Part shown: positions 46,385 through 57,855 of the stretch, in pieces
Numbering within the stretch: the first letter of the stretch is position 1
How the letters are laid out: every line of letters begins with the position of its first letter
NCBI GenBank assembly: GCA_021234155.1
Contig: JAJEKV010000109.1
Location: 2,088,764 to 2,152,763, forward strand
Origin: Isoetes taiwanensis
Lineage: Eukaryota; Streptophyta; Lycopodiopsida; Isoetales; Isoetaceae
Direction of reading: 5' to 3'
Length of the DNA: 64,000 nt
The notes under the pieces: model-generated
What the model saw: only the letters and a program-made list of their open reading frames with translations
What the model was told of the DNA's origin: nothing
Database searches by the model: none
Made by a program: the position numbers and the translations under genes

Positions 46385-47165
46385 TGTGCTCTTCTTATTA
46401 TCAACACAACCTAAAAACAAAATAACCGTATCAAAAAGACATATGAAGAGCTCCCCACCTCGAGCCTCCCTTACATATATTGGTGGAACAACTTATATAC
46501 TATATATATATTTAGAACCCCATATTGAAGAGCACAATAGCTAAACTCCTTTCTAAATAGATCTCTCCTTGGCTTGAAGTCGAAAGATTACTTAATTCTC
46601 ATCCAAGTCTCGTCAGTCAGAGGGAATTCTCACCCCATCCCAGACCAAGCCAAATGCATTAGACACAATGGTCCTTGGTATGCTGAAAAATGGAATTCCT
46701 CCAAAGATAATAGGAATCTTTAGGTCCAATTACAATAACAATAACCAAACATCATAAATGTCAAAGGCACAAATGACAATGAAACAATAAAAAAAGGAAA
46801 ACAATGAAAAGGATCTAATCTGCACAGTGGATGCACGCATCTATCAAGATTTATATTTAAATAGCCAGATCCCTCATCTTCTGGCTACCCAACATGTGAA
46901 AACCCTCTCTTGGAATAAAAAAAAAACAAGTCGGGCCTTCAGTGGATTGTTTGCCCACAACTTTCGCCATTGTCATTAATAACTTGTTGTTAAGACTACT
47001 TTGATAACGATATGACCTTATCATCATTGTGACTATAAGTTGGTATATATTGCTCTCGTTGCTCAAAGTACAAACATCAGACGAATAGTGTAAGCATGCT
47101 AAAGAAAATATTATAAAACTCTAGAAGTACCACCTGTTCTGTCACTTGTCTCACATCTAGTGAAA
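46385..47165 (-). pseudogene. Bicupin pseudogene, copy H (3' half)
   Basis: It has the 3' UTR (TCAAAAAGACATATGAAGAGC), last exon with AAGCCAAATGCATTAGACAC, second cupin with GTGAAAACCCTC and GATAACGATATGACC, and a start of the middle exon region. It ends at about 47165, where unrelated low-complexity DNA begins. Confidence 0.7.
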
Positions 47166-47440
47166 GACCCATGGTTTCCCAAGCCCACCCGCCCTACTCA
47201 CACCCTCCCAAAACCACCCACCGTCGACAAACCAAACCCATCGAGCACTTTACTGCCGTCGCCAAGACTATGACCCCTAAGTACACCCACGACACCCTGC
47301 CTGCTCTCCTACCACACCGCCCTACATCAAATGCAATCACCAATGGAATCAGCCAATCGAATGGAAGCAAATGGCAATGGAAGACTCAATCAAATGCAAT
47401 CAAATGGAATAACCCCAATGGAACCCTAATCCATTGAATC
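47166..47440 (+). other. Low-complexity ORF, threonine/proline/asparagine-rich
   Basis: An 88-codon frame (47171-47437) begins MVSQAHPPYSHPPKT and ends in Asn/Trp-rich repeats encoded by the AATGGAA-type tract. The composition looks like translation of simple sequence. I do not call it a gene. Confidence 0.35.
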
Positions 47441-47535
47441 AAATGGAATTGAAATGGACTGTCCAAAGGTCACATTTGGAATGCTCACAAACCTAAGTTT
47501 GAAACACACATCTAATCCATCAAATGGAATCTTAT
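47330..47535 (+). repeat. AATGGAAT/CAATCAAATGG simple repeat
   Basis: AATGGAA, CAAATGCAATCA and CAAATGGAAT recur about a dozen times over 200 bp, with a second small group at 47514-47530 and reverse-complement forms (CCATTCCATT) at 47710. No exact unit repeats in tandem, so it is a degenerate pentamer-based tract. Confidence 0.65.
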
Positions 47536-48660
47536 GTCCTGTGTCATACTCATAATCAAAGGACAATGATATGCTGAATGATTTGCATTAAAACCTATAT
47601 GCACATGCACACAAAACATAGAGAATGCACCTTGTTGCATTCATTTACACTGTATAATCGATAAACCTGACAAAACCCCATCATCGAAAGAATGGGCCAT
47701 CCATAATTCCCATTTCCATTCCATTACAGTGAAATGACCCTGTGCCCAGCCCACCCTCCACCCAACCTCCCCCATTTCCACCTCCCCGCCCATTGGTTGA
47801 GCCATCCCCATCGATCAGAAATTCCTGTGGTAGTGGTTCGCTGGGGCATCCGGCATAGAGGCTAACCACTCAAGAAACGCAGCCCTCATTTTGAATCTCG
47901 AGCCGACGGATGAGATTCACTCTCGATCAATGGCGTATTGCATTCTCGGTGATTAGGATAAGAGGGCCGCCCTCCCTCGCGACAGTAAGGGCCTCAGAGT
48001 CAGATTTATTATTGCCTCAAGGCCCGCCGCCATCATCATTGATTGATCCAAGTAATCGCGATCCAACGCCGACCGGTGCTCTACCGCGTTCAACCGACTC
48101 AGAGATTGGGAGCCGAAATCGAGTCAGGTCAGCGGTGATTGCTGCCCCAAATGTAATTCCAATGAATCTTCGCCGCCAACCGAAAGATTAATGCAAAATC
48201 TTGGCATCTAATAACAGTGTTGTTTAGCACGATTCACGCCCCGCTGTTATATTTCATTTATTTGCAAAACTTAGATACAAGAGACACGTCCTGCTGTTTA
48301 ACTTAAAAAGTTGAAACTAGGGTAAAATTGTTTGCACGCCATTGCAAAACCATATATGAAAACTATACACGCCTACAGACCATATTCAAGGCTATATTAG
48401 CATGGAACACTTCAGCATGTTTCAAATGCTACCTTGGAGATTTTCCTAATGCTTACCAGTACTTATTCATAATAGAACTTGCATGCACAGCATGATTAAT
48501 CTCGCAGAAGAGAAACTCAAGAATTTACTGAATAAAAGAAGCTACATGAAATTTATAAAAACTATTCCTGCTCATAAACATCATCTCATTTCCTCCGGCC
48601 ATAGTAAAAGCTTGTCTCTTGGATTAAAGCCACTTGTATTTAACCAAAAACCAAAATGAA
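47536..48660. other. Interval with one unsupported ORF
   Basis: A plus frame at 47910-48191 (MRFTLDQWRIAFSVIRIRG, proline and arginine rich) resembles no known protein. GGGGCATCCGG and GGTTGAGCC around 47800 are GC-rich. No repeat link to the rest of the window was found. Confidence 0.35.
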
Positions 48661-48666
48661 ACTAAC

Positions 48667-48810
48667 CTGAAGCCTGAGGGCCGAAGGATTCAAGAACTGA
48701 AAGACCTTTTACTTTTGGTTTTAATTCGGTGGTTTTTGGATTCGCAGCATCTTTAGTCCTCGCTTTTGGTTTTAATTCTCGAAGCCCCATGTCCTCTCTC
48801 GCCATGCATG
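48667..48810 (-). CDS. First coding exon of a small plausible gene, product unknown
   Basis: On the minus strand a 3' splice site TTTTTGTTGCAG is followed by CATGCATGGCG. ATG at 48805 opens MAREDMGLRELKPKARTKDA, then PKTTELKPKVKGLSVLESFG, and the exon ends at TTCAG with the donor GTTAGT (48666). Two ELKPK repeats give it a basic, probably disordered character. An untranslated exon (48900 to about 48970), an 89 bp intron (48811-48899, donor GTGAGC) and a TATA box (48995-49004) stand upstream at normal distances. That makes it one of the few consistent gene models here. Later exons were not found, and the family is not recognised. Confidence 0.4.
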
Positions 48811-48994
48811 CTGCAACAAAAAGGCTGAGTATTTTTAGTAAGTTAGAATTGCCGTAAACCAAACATCTAACACATTGCTTCTAATATAAATCTGCTCACC
48901 AAGATTTTGGGAGTATGATCCAAACACACAGGTTAAATCGACAAATCGTATGAAGGAAGGAAGAAAATGTAGGAACTTGGTGAGCTGAAATGGA

Positions 48995-49004
48995 TTTATA
49001 TATA
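48995..49004 (-). promoter_or_regulatory. TATA box for the small minus-strand gene
   Basis: The minus strand reads TATATATAAA. A start site about 30 bp further (near 48970) gives a 70 nt leader up to the GTGAGC donor at 48899. Confidence 0.45.
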
Positions 49005-49731
49005 GGCATACTAGAAATAAGTTAGCGTGAATAATCGATTACTGAATTAACACGCCCGCATCGCCCCCTACTGCATATGACATGTATATGGTATATATGG
49101 GAGAATATTGCATTTTATGCAATAAATTTCACAAGATTTTATTCCATTATTGCATTCAAAAATAGAATTTAGAAATTTTATATAGGCTAAATTAAAAATG
49201 ATTTTGAAGGCAAAATTATGAAGGCTAAAATGACTTGTAAGGTTGGGGAATTTTAGGTCGATAGGAAAATTTCCTATGGTTATCAAGTGGATGAACAGAG
49301 ATTTCTGCCGTGGTTGATTTATAGTGTTCCCTAGACTTGTTGAGACAAATGCAGACAAAATTTTAGAGAGAAAATAGCTTGGAGACAAAAATAATTGGAG
49401 AATACTTGATTTAATTCAAAAATTTGCACAGTAAAACTATTTGGAAGAAAAACTGCTTGATTTCATTAAAACAGCTTATATGGGCCAGATGTGTCTCAAG
49501 GCTTGTAAGCGTTCAAGGCTTTTCACAATATTACAGAAAAACAAAATGCCCGAGGCGGTCCAAACTTCTGCAAGAAAACAAACAAAAAAATGGGTCGCCC
49601 TGATTCTGCATCACTCTTCTTCCATGCCCGCAACAAAGAAGAAAGAAAGGTGTTAGAAAGAAAGAAAGGTGCAAAACAAAAAAAAAGCAAACATGCAAAC
49701 CGTTCATCTCAACCACTCCAAAATTGGCCTT
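49005..49731. other. Interval upstream, nothing recognised
   Basis: Short frames on both strands with no supported product. It becomes AT-rich at 49080-49440. Confidence 0.45.
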
Positions 49732-49791
49732 CCATCCTCCTCCTCCTCCTCCTCCTCCTCCCTCCCTCCTCCCTCCTCCTCCTCCCTCCTT
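49732..49791 (+). repeat. TCC microsatellite
   Basis: About 20 TCC/TCCC units, with interruptions CCCTCCCTCC. The complement is a GGA-rich purine tract able to form unusual DNA structures. Confidence 0.9.
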
Positions 49792-49926
49792 CAGACCATT
49801 CTCTGCTTCGTGGTCACAACCCCTAAGCAGCTGTCATGTGCTCTTAAGCGTAATCCAACTCCTCCTCTTCCTTCCAACTCCTCCTCCCGAGGAATCAGAG
49901 GAGAATCTGGGAAAGAAAAAATCAAA

Positions 49927-49986
49927 TGAGCAGGGGAATGGAGGCCTTCATGAAGGTCGATGAGGTCAACGCCTACATGCAGTAAA
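49927..49986 (+). other. Short ORF of 19 codons
   Basis: ATGAGCAGGGGAATGGAGGC opens MSRGMEAFMKVDEVNAYMQ and a TAA. No ribosome or promoter evidence. It is noted because VDEVNAYMQ looks like real coding, perhaps an exon end. Confidence 0.2.
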
Positions 49987-49999
49987 AATTCTGACACTG

Positions 50000-51149
50000 C
50001 ACGGAGGTCTTTGAGATGCGAACCGATTTATATAGGGTTAATTAGAACAGCGAATAATGGAATTCCTTGTTGTTGCCAGTTTTAAAAATTCTTGTTTTAA
50101 ATGATTTCATTACACCCATTGTTATTATTATATTAAACCTATTTCCAAGGAATTTCGCTTAAAAAAATTGATTTACCTCTACATATTCCATAAATGTACG
50201 CATTTTTTATCTTATGGTGTAATAATTTTTTCCTACTCATTGACTAAAGAGGGCACTTGCTCGAAAATAATGGTGCCCAACTCAAGATGGTGTGCAAATA
50301 CATTGAAAAGAGCAATAATGAAAACCAACCTCTAGCAAGAATGCTGAAGAAAACAATTAGTCCTCTATAGTAGGGTGCAATGGAGGAACAAGAAGGTGAG
50401 AATCATGCACAAGTGCAACAAGGAAATAGTAGGCCAAGGAGTCATTGTGCTAGCATCCTATCAAGCCGCTAATGATGAAAGGCTGGGGAAGACAATATCG
50501 TATTGCAATTTCGGACAAGCAAAGACAACCGAAAGGTAAAGGTTTGGGTAAGTGACAAGGAATGTTTAGTTGTGTCAAGCAATTGAGTGTTCCTTGCATG
50601 GCATGGCCTATAAGTAGTGTTCAATTTGTGGAGGATTATATTTTTCCAGAGCTCAGTTGCTGGGGACAATGATTGTCTTGATATTGATCCAGCTTGAACC
50701 CCAAACCTAGCAAAAGGGGAGAAGTATCACATTTACATTATCCCAGCAAAGAAGTCAAGTTGATTAGTGACACCAAACGGGAGACAATGGTGAAGGTTAG
50801 GGGCCTGACAAGGAGTGCTTGTATGCAATTTACAATAGAACAATCGTGAAGCAAGAGCCACTTTGAGTACACCTGATGAGAGAGGAGGACCTACATGCAT
50901 GCCAATCTGGAGCATGCACTCGAATGAAAGAAACCCAAACAAGTAAAAAAAGATACCCTTTGCTAGGCAAATGGATATGTGCAAAAGCATGGCGCATCAT
51001 CCATGCAATTCCAACTTTCAGGCATAATTGGCAAAACAAAAGAGGGAACATGATTGCTTTACATGGAAATAATGGTTTGTTATTAATCGTCAGCCTAGAC
51101 CTTGGTCACAGTGGAGTATGATTTGAAAATATATTGATTTCAATGCTAG
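50000..51149. other. Interval upstream of the transposase-like remnant
   Basis: The part 50240-51150 on the plus strand has the base composition of decayed coding (for example a frame with AKTTERKVKVWVSDKEC-like sequence near 50517). It may be the N-terminal part of the transposase-like protein that follows. No motif can be cited. Confidence 0.35.
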
Positions 51150-52260
51150 TCTATGCCACACAAAAGCGTATGGATGAAAAGGAAGAGCAGCTTGTTGAGA
51201 AAAAAGGTCAAGCCATCACATTGTACTCAAAAAGAGTATTTTGGAAGAAGTGAATCTCAGACTTCAGAATTGGGAATTCTTCCAATATCCCAACCTAGCT
51301 TTAGTGCAGGTTATGGAAGAAGCATTTCAATCATGTCACCATAGCAACTTCAAACAACTTGCAAAGTGCAATTTATGTGCTAAGTTGAGACCGATAAGAT
51401 CAGGCAACCTAGTCAGCATAGATAAGGGAGCAATATGAAGGACTATATACCACCAACTATCATGTAGATCATGTTATTGGATGTGGGAGGACATTATTCC
51501 CATTGGAACTCCAATAACTATTTATGTATTATACATGACAAGATGGACCAGCAAAGACTTGTCTTCCACAATTCAAGCATACCAAAGTCATGTGGAAGAT
51601 CATACCCCTTTATAGATCTCAACAGGGTAATCTTGCATGCAAGGCATTCCAAACCTTACTATGGCCATTTTAGTTTGGAGTTGTGGAGTGATGGTCCAGA
51701 TTTTCTACATTGGGAGTATCATGAGGTGTCGAGAAACTATGAAAATGGATACAATGGTCACCTGTGACCCTACAAAATAGTCGTGCACTACATAGAGCAT
51801 CATAGATGAAAACCCTAACAATATTGAAAAGTTCGCCAAGGCAAGGTTGTGAAGCATGGGACCAAATGAACATGTTGGAGCTTCAACTTCACGGTTAGAC
51901 CCTCAAGATCTACCAAAAGGTTTCTCTTGCAAATCCTGATAATTGTGCCGCCAAAGCCAAGGAACAAAAAATTGGAAAGAGGTAATTTACAAGGTTTCTA
52001 TGCCCTGCATACCCATGAGGATGTGGATGCATTATTTGGCAAATATAGTTGTATACCTGGGCAAGGTATATGGACCAACTTTCCTAGGCTAATGGAAATT
52101 CAGATGAATGCACTACCCAAACCCTATATAGGTTCTCTCTCATAGAAGAAGTGCCCATCGAAGAGCTTTGTGGATGGTTATACATTGGATCTCAAGGTCA
52201 TTCCGTGCTCTCAAGTAGCTCTCACTTTGGGTGAGAGATGGATTCCACCTTCCAATGGAA
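51150..52260 (+). pseudogene. DUF7869-type transposase-like remnant
   Basis: Hallmarks of a widespread, probably transposon-derived family appear in order. CNLCAKLR at 51367-51390 is a Cys pair before the core. IHDKMDQQ at about 51531 is the first acidic motif, usually DxMDQ. DNCAAK-like sequence near 51934 follows, then HTHEDVDALFGKY at 52008-52046, normally GHTHEDID. SFVDGY-like sequence at about 52160 closes it. The core therefore spans about 700 bp of coding. Frames shift at least three times. The motifs are recalled from the family pattern, not from a search. Confidence 0.6.
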
Positions 52261-53440
52261 AATGAGACCTTCGTAAGAGGATGAGTGGAGAGGAGGGGAG
52301 GAAATATGGCGAGATGAGAATGGTAAGCCTAAGATACCTCCAAAGTCAAACCAAAAAGCATTAAAAACCTACTAAAGAAGTAGCTAAATTGGGATTGACT
52401 AAGCGAAGGAACTGTGCATCATATGTTACGCAGGAAATCATGATACCAACCGTACCTTTGGTGGCTTAATGAAGAAGGTGATTAACCTGGGGAGATAGAC
52501 ACATCCTCGATGAATTGAAAGAAGGGTAGGTTGCCTAAAAACTAGGGTGGGAAGACCTTGTGTGTGCCGAGGATGTTGATGATTGACCGTGAAGCAGTAC
52601 CTGCAAGCAAGGCGTTCTCCTCCTAGACAAACACCATGTTGGTCTCTAAGAACAATAGGCCAAAGTTTCTAGGCATGGATGCTTATGAACCTTCCAATCG
52701 ACTTGAATGCCACCCAATTTGGTGGTAGTAAAGCCAACGCATTTAGATACATATCCAAAGGTGGTCAGTTCACTATCTCCGATATTTGCAAAGAAGAAGG
52801 TAATATTAACTCTCAACCATGCGCGGTGTGAATGGTGGTGTCCAGCACGCTTGACCAACGCATCTGGAGCAAAGAAAGGCAATTTATTGCTGGACAAAGA
52901 GATGGAGGAGAAATCCAAGTGATCCCGACTAGATCTAAAAGTGTTTTGTACTCATGGACTCCGCAAACACTATTCCAAATTTTAGAAATGAATTACACAC
53001 TGATGTCGAAGAAGGCTATGATATCATTGGGGGTGCTTGAAGAAATTGAATAACTATGTAAATTTTTGTTATCGCTTTATGATATGGTGCTATATTGTGA
53101 AATATTGACTATTTGTAACAACATGATATTACGCTTCATAATTTGAGGTGAAATGTGTGAATTTGAATATGCTACTAAAAACATGCAATATGAAATATCC
53201 CGTACCAAGACATAATCCCAATTTAATTGAATGATGGTTTTTCTCTCATTGATTTTTGTACACAAAACAAAAGCAGACAAGCTGTTGTAAGTACTTGATA
53301 AAGATATACAATAATGTTAAAACACATACAACTTGGAAACATGGACGAGCATGCTCAAGTTTTAAGTATGTTTCCTATGTCATTTTCTACCATTTTATAT
53401 TGTAACTTTTATGATTCTTCTATGATTCATTTTTCATATT
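52261..53440. other. Interval with decayed frames
   Basis: Frames of 70-90 codons on both strands (52646-52918 minus; 52707-52922 plus) have no recognised product. The first part is probably the tail of the transposase-like element. Confidence 0.35.
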
Positions 53441-53445
53441 GTAGC

Positions 53446-53699
53446 ATTTGGTGAAGGATGATAATGCAAAGATGTTTACCATTTACCACGAACTCGTTGA
53501 AGCTAAAGGCATGCTTCCGCGATGTGTCTTGCTAGAGATTTATGAATCTAATTGTAGATTACCGCTTTGCAATAACATGATCCTTCTTGCAATTATAGTT
53601 GTTTCTCGCTTCCTCTTTGCTTCCTGGATCTTCAAGAAGGAAAAGTTCTTATTGTGGTGGTGTTGGCGTATCATCATGGGGTCTCACCTAGATGTCTAA
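53446..53699 (+). other. Exon-like ORF, unknown
   Basis: TTCATATTGTAG at about 53434-53445 resembles a splice acceptor. The frame then reads HLVKDDNAKMFTIYHELVEAKGM, followed by a hydrophobic stretch with ILLAIIVVSRFLFAS, possibly a membrane segment. Function unknown. Confidence 0.25.
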
Positions 53700-53874
53700 C
53701 TTTAGAAGAAAAAATTGAAAAGAAGGATTCTAGAGCCCAGTTGAACTCCAAATCACAAAATGAATTTACTACAGAGCCCTTCACTCAAATGAAAAGTACA
53801 TCATATTCTTAGAACACTTCCAACAAAACCTCATACCCACCGGCCTTATCAAGTACACAAGTAAAAAGTACCAC

Positions 53875-54434
53875 ATGACAAATCAGTATGTAGGACGGCA
53901 AGGTGATAGTGGAATAAGCCTTAAGCCCTCAACTCCGCTAAGGTTTGCAAAACCATCTCATGCCAACCTCGAGAGAGTGAATATCCACCTCATTCCCAAA
54001 CCACCACCCAACTCCACCCAGGTGCCTCACAAGGCCATCCATCCCAGTCAACCAATCACTGTGGATAAATGCAACTATGCCAACCGAAAGCTCTAGACCA
54101 GAACCCGCAAAACCACCAAATGCAACATCCAATCGGGCATGAGGGCCCTAACCCAAGCACCCAGGGCCACCAAATTCGCACGATGGTGAACACCCATGGC
54201 ACCCAGGCCCCACTACAACATCCACAACCGGGTCACATTCTCCAGCAACACCCATGGCACGCAGGTCCACTATATCATCCACAACTTGGCCAAATCCATA
54301 GCACGGTGGGCCAAAACTCGCTAGCACAAGCACCATCACAATATATAACCAAAGCCTTAATGAACCCAAAGACTAGAAAACAAAGCACTCCAACAAGAAT
54401 ACTAGAAGTTACTCCTAGTAAGAACAAGGAATGA
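53875..54434 (+). other. Pro/Gln/His-rich ORFs with a minisatellite
   Basis: Two overlapping frames, 53875-54096 and 54069-54434, are rich in Pro, Gln, His and Asn (for example HPQPGHILQQHPWHAGPLYH). Part of the DNA is a two-copy repeat at about 54188-54300 built on ACACCCATGGCAC and CCACAACNNGGNCA. The composition suggests a disordered region of a transposon or regulatory protein. Nothing specific can be claimed. Confidence 0.3.
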
Positions 54435-55655
54435 GATCAGAGAACAAATGGCCCAAAGGCACAAGGTGGAGGGGAGAAGGGGCAAGTAATCTAGTGAGGA
54501 GAGGTCTGAGAACCCACGATAGAGACAAAAGGAAAACAGATTTAAATACTCCAAAGGAAACACTCTATATGATGTCAACTAATTGTTGTGCTTGATTTAT
54601 CCATATCTCGAAACGCAGATAAATCGCATCTCTAGAGCCTAGTTGAACCCAAACACAAACCAACAAACCATGCCGAAAAAGAGGCAAAGAAACCAGATAG
54701 AGACTACATCCTCAAGATCTAGAATGCTAGGTAGCAACCAACATGCCCAAGGCAAATGTGGACAACGAGACAAGGAAAGAGAACGCACGATTCTATCCTA
54801 AACTCTAAAGTGAACCTAAGTCCAAAGGCCTGAATTGCAGAAGACTCGACGGACCTAACCACAAAGAGAATCAATAAGCACACAAAACGAATAAAGACAG
54901 CTCCTTTGTCATTATTGACTATCATAGTTCTTAGTTCAAGATGTTTTAATTGTTATAAGCAGTTAAGAAAACCTAGTTCTAACTATACTTTGCTAAGATG
55001 ATTTGGACCATTTTCTATACCATTCCTATGACAATATTAGATAATGTGAATGTTTGTTATGACAATCATACAACATGTGTGCACAAAAAGAAAGACACCA
55101 GAGGTATACCAAATCCTTACACAATTAATAAACCATGTGAGATTGTTTAGAAAGCATAGACGATCCAACCTTCAAACTTAAAATGGTTGAACAACTCTAT
55201 AGATAAGTTATAGAAAAAGCCACAATCAATCTAGAAATTATCAATCGCTTCTTTCAACTTCAATGCAAGGAAACGTGAGATGTAAAACACAATAGCATTC
55301 CATAGTTCTAATATGCAATTCATATGCTAAAATATAAACGTGTACATTTGGAAACATGCATATAGTTCTCAACACCCAAAGCACAATGCACACAAAATCT
55401 ACTTACAAGTTTCCACGTCTACTACATCAACTTACCTCGCCATTTAGGTTTCTTTTGCTAGACACCACATTGTTATAAGTATATAAAATACACCTACTTA
55501 TGCTCTTTTACTTTAGCATGCATTTGATCATATAGTAAATTGCTTATATATGTGAGAAAAGACCTCTATCTCAATAAAAGAATTCACTTATCATTGATAG
55601 GTTTCACGTTTCTTGCTCAAAGAACGCCAAGTACCCATATTACTAGTACTCATAT
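54435..55655. other. AT-rich interval, nothing recognised
   Basis: Only short frames. No repeat shared with the rest of the window was noticed. Confidence 0.5.
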
Positions 55656-55835
55656 ATATTTGCAGGAACCCCATATTAGAAGAGTTAATAGCAGGCTAAA
55701 CCTCTAAATAGACCTCTCCTTCCTCGGCTTGGAGCTCGGTACCTCAATTTAATCTCATCCAAGTCTCAATAAGCAGAAATTTCTCAACTTCATCCGCCTT
55801 CAAGCCAAATGCATTAGACACAATGGCCTCTACGC
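55656..55835 (-). pseudogene. Bicupin last-exon fragment, copy I
   Basis: GAACCCCATATTAGAAGAG, CTCATCCAAGTCTC, AATTTCTCAACTTCATCCGCC and AAGCCAAATGCATTAGACAC match the last exon of copies A and E. It has the part missing from copy J at 57595-57860. Confidence 0.65.
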
Positions 55836-57348
55836 CAGATAGATACCGCTATGCCAATTGGCCTTGGTATTAAATCCATTGATTATTAGCTATCAGACGT
55901 TTCCTGTCTATCATGTTTCCAAGATTGCTGCATCCTTTAGTTGCTTTCGGTGTGGTATAGTTCATTGAGGTTAGATAAACTTGCACCATTTTCGCATGCA
56001 ATCAAGAAACTACTTCTGCATGGTTTGGCTATGAAATGTACATTAACGACGATATCGGCAAGTATCAAGCCTTTAGCTTCACAAATATCACATTTTATTC
56101 TTGTATACTTGGAAGTTAATACATAAGCGGTATCCGTAGATAATGCCTGTGCATTGGGTGTTCTAGAAGGCAAAAAATGTAGCGTAAGACTTTTCGCTCA
56201 ACAGCAAAAACACTATAATGTGCCATGATCTGCTTACTCCCAAATATCCTATATTTCCTACCTGCATATACACACACATAACTGACACCAATCACGAATA
56301 AACCTCATCGCTCTAAAGTTCTGCTGTTCATTGCAGCTACAACTTTGAGCCATCAAAAACATCTTTGATTTGCCATATCCGTGTACCTCTAGCCACCAAA
56401 GAGGATCATATGGTATCATAGCTCTACGTGCTGTGATAGAATTATCCACCTCTAGCAAGGGTCCACACACGAGTAGTTTGTAGGTATCAAGGATACTTGG
56501 CAGAATTAAATGCTATGTATTGCGCGAGACAAACTGCTGTTGATTTTAGTGGCTATTTATCGAAATTGCTATATTTTGGATTTCATACCCACAATATGCT
56601 TAGTAGGTTCCCTTTAGTAAAATAATGAGATTAATCACCAAACATTTTTACAGTTTTCCTCTACCACATTCCCCAAATCACATGGACTTCATGAAGGAGC
56701 CTTTTTCAATCTCCCCATCAATAATCCCACCCCAAATCCCAAACAGACTCTCCTTAAAACACAGAGCCACCAATAACTCCATATAAATGTGAGCATAGAG
56801 GCATTGCCTTGACATTTCATTTCATCACACACAAAATGTCTATAGTAGTCATGATAAAGCCACACACCATTTGATGTCTTTACCTTTTGGATCACATTTG
56901 AAAAAAAATATAATTCTATATAGAAAAGCAAAACAAAATGCCGCTTAATGCATATTAGTTATTAGTGGCTCTTAGATGTGTTTCGCCATGTTCCACTCGT
57001 GAACAATACTATGGTAAGATTTTAGACATTGTCACAAGTACTAAACAAATACTTTAGTGATTAATATTTGTCGCCACATGTACTATAAAAATTCTTGAAG
57101 GGACAAAATTCATCGCCTTCCAAAAAAGTTGCGAATATAAGATTATCGTCAAAATATTGATACCCATATTATGATGTAGTACCACTAAAATCATCACTGG
57201 TGACAACTATATTCAACTGCTAGGAAACCTTGCTTCAGAAAGTAACGTGCTATTCTATCGTAGAAGTGATGTGACAATATGCCAAAGATTCAAATGTGAG
57301 ATTTTCTTCTCATAATAGAGGTCTTGACTTTGACTTAAAACATCCTTA
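55836..57348. other. Interval with no supported gene
   Basis: Short frames on both strands (for example 56258-56470 and 56689-56931 minus) could not be assigned. Confidence 0.4.
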
Positions 57349-57548
57349 GATCTAAAGGATTTTGGGGAAGATTTAATATTAGCAATCATCCATAGGTATT
57401 GCCATGCTAAATATAAAAGTCTCAAGATAAAAAAAGAATAAGAAAATGTGGATCTAAAGGATTTTGAGGAAGATTCAATATTAGCAATCATCCATAGGTA
57501 TTACCATGCTAAATATAAAAGTCTAAGATAAAAGAAGAATAAAAAAAA
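57349..57548 (-). repeat. Tandem duplication of the bicupin 3' flank, about 102 bp x 2
   Basis: GATCTAAAGGATTTTGNGGAAG through AATATAAAAGTCT occurs twice back to back (57349-57450 and 57451-57548). The same sequence occurs once in flanks at 33970 and 35800. Confidence 0.85.
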
Positions 57549-57640
57549 TGTGTAGTTTCCTTGACGTTCAAAGCCTTAAAACTTATATGGCCTATGTAGT
57601 TTCCTTGACGTTCAAAGCCTTAAAAAACTTATATGGCCAC
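57549..57640 (-). repeat. Tandem duplication, about 44 bp x 2
   Basis: TGTAGTTTCCTTGACGTTCA through CTTATATGGCC occurs at about 57550-57592 and 57594-57638, directly after the 102 bp duplication. Confidence 0.85.
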
Positions 57641-57855
57641 CTCTCCAAACATAATTGAAAAACAATTCCCTTAGATTTAACCCCTTGAGTTAAAAGAACT
57701 GTGCTCTTTATTGTCAACACAAGTGAAATAACAAAATAACTACATCAAAAAGACATATGAAGAGCTCCCACTCTCGAACCCTTGCATATATACTGGATGG
57801 AACAACTTATATACTATATATATATTTAGGACCCTCCATTAGAAGAGCACACTAC
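57641..57855 (-). pseudogene. Bicupin 3' UTR fragment, copy J
   Basis: Near identical to 11245-11455 of copy A up to TTAGAAGAGCACA, then it stops. It is one of the closest matches to copy A in the window. Confidence 0.7.

Noticed and set aside
49791-49997. Minus ORF with a possible signal peptide
   Set aside because: It starts at a GTG, not ATG, and is largely antisense to Pro/Ser-rich sequence from the TCC repeat.
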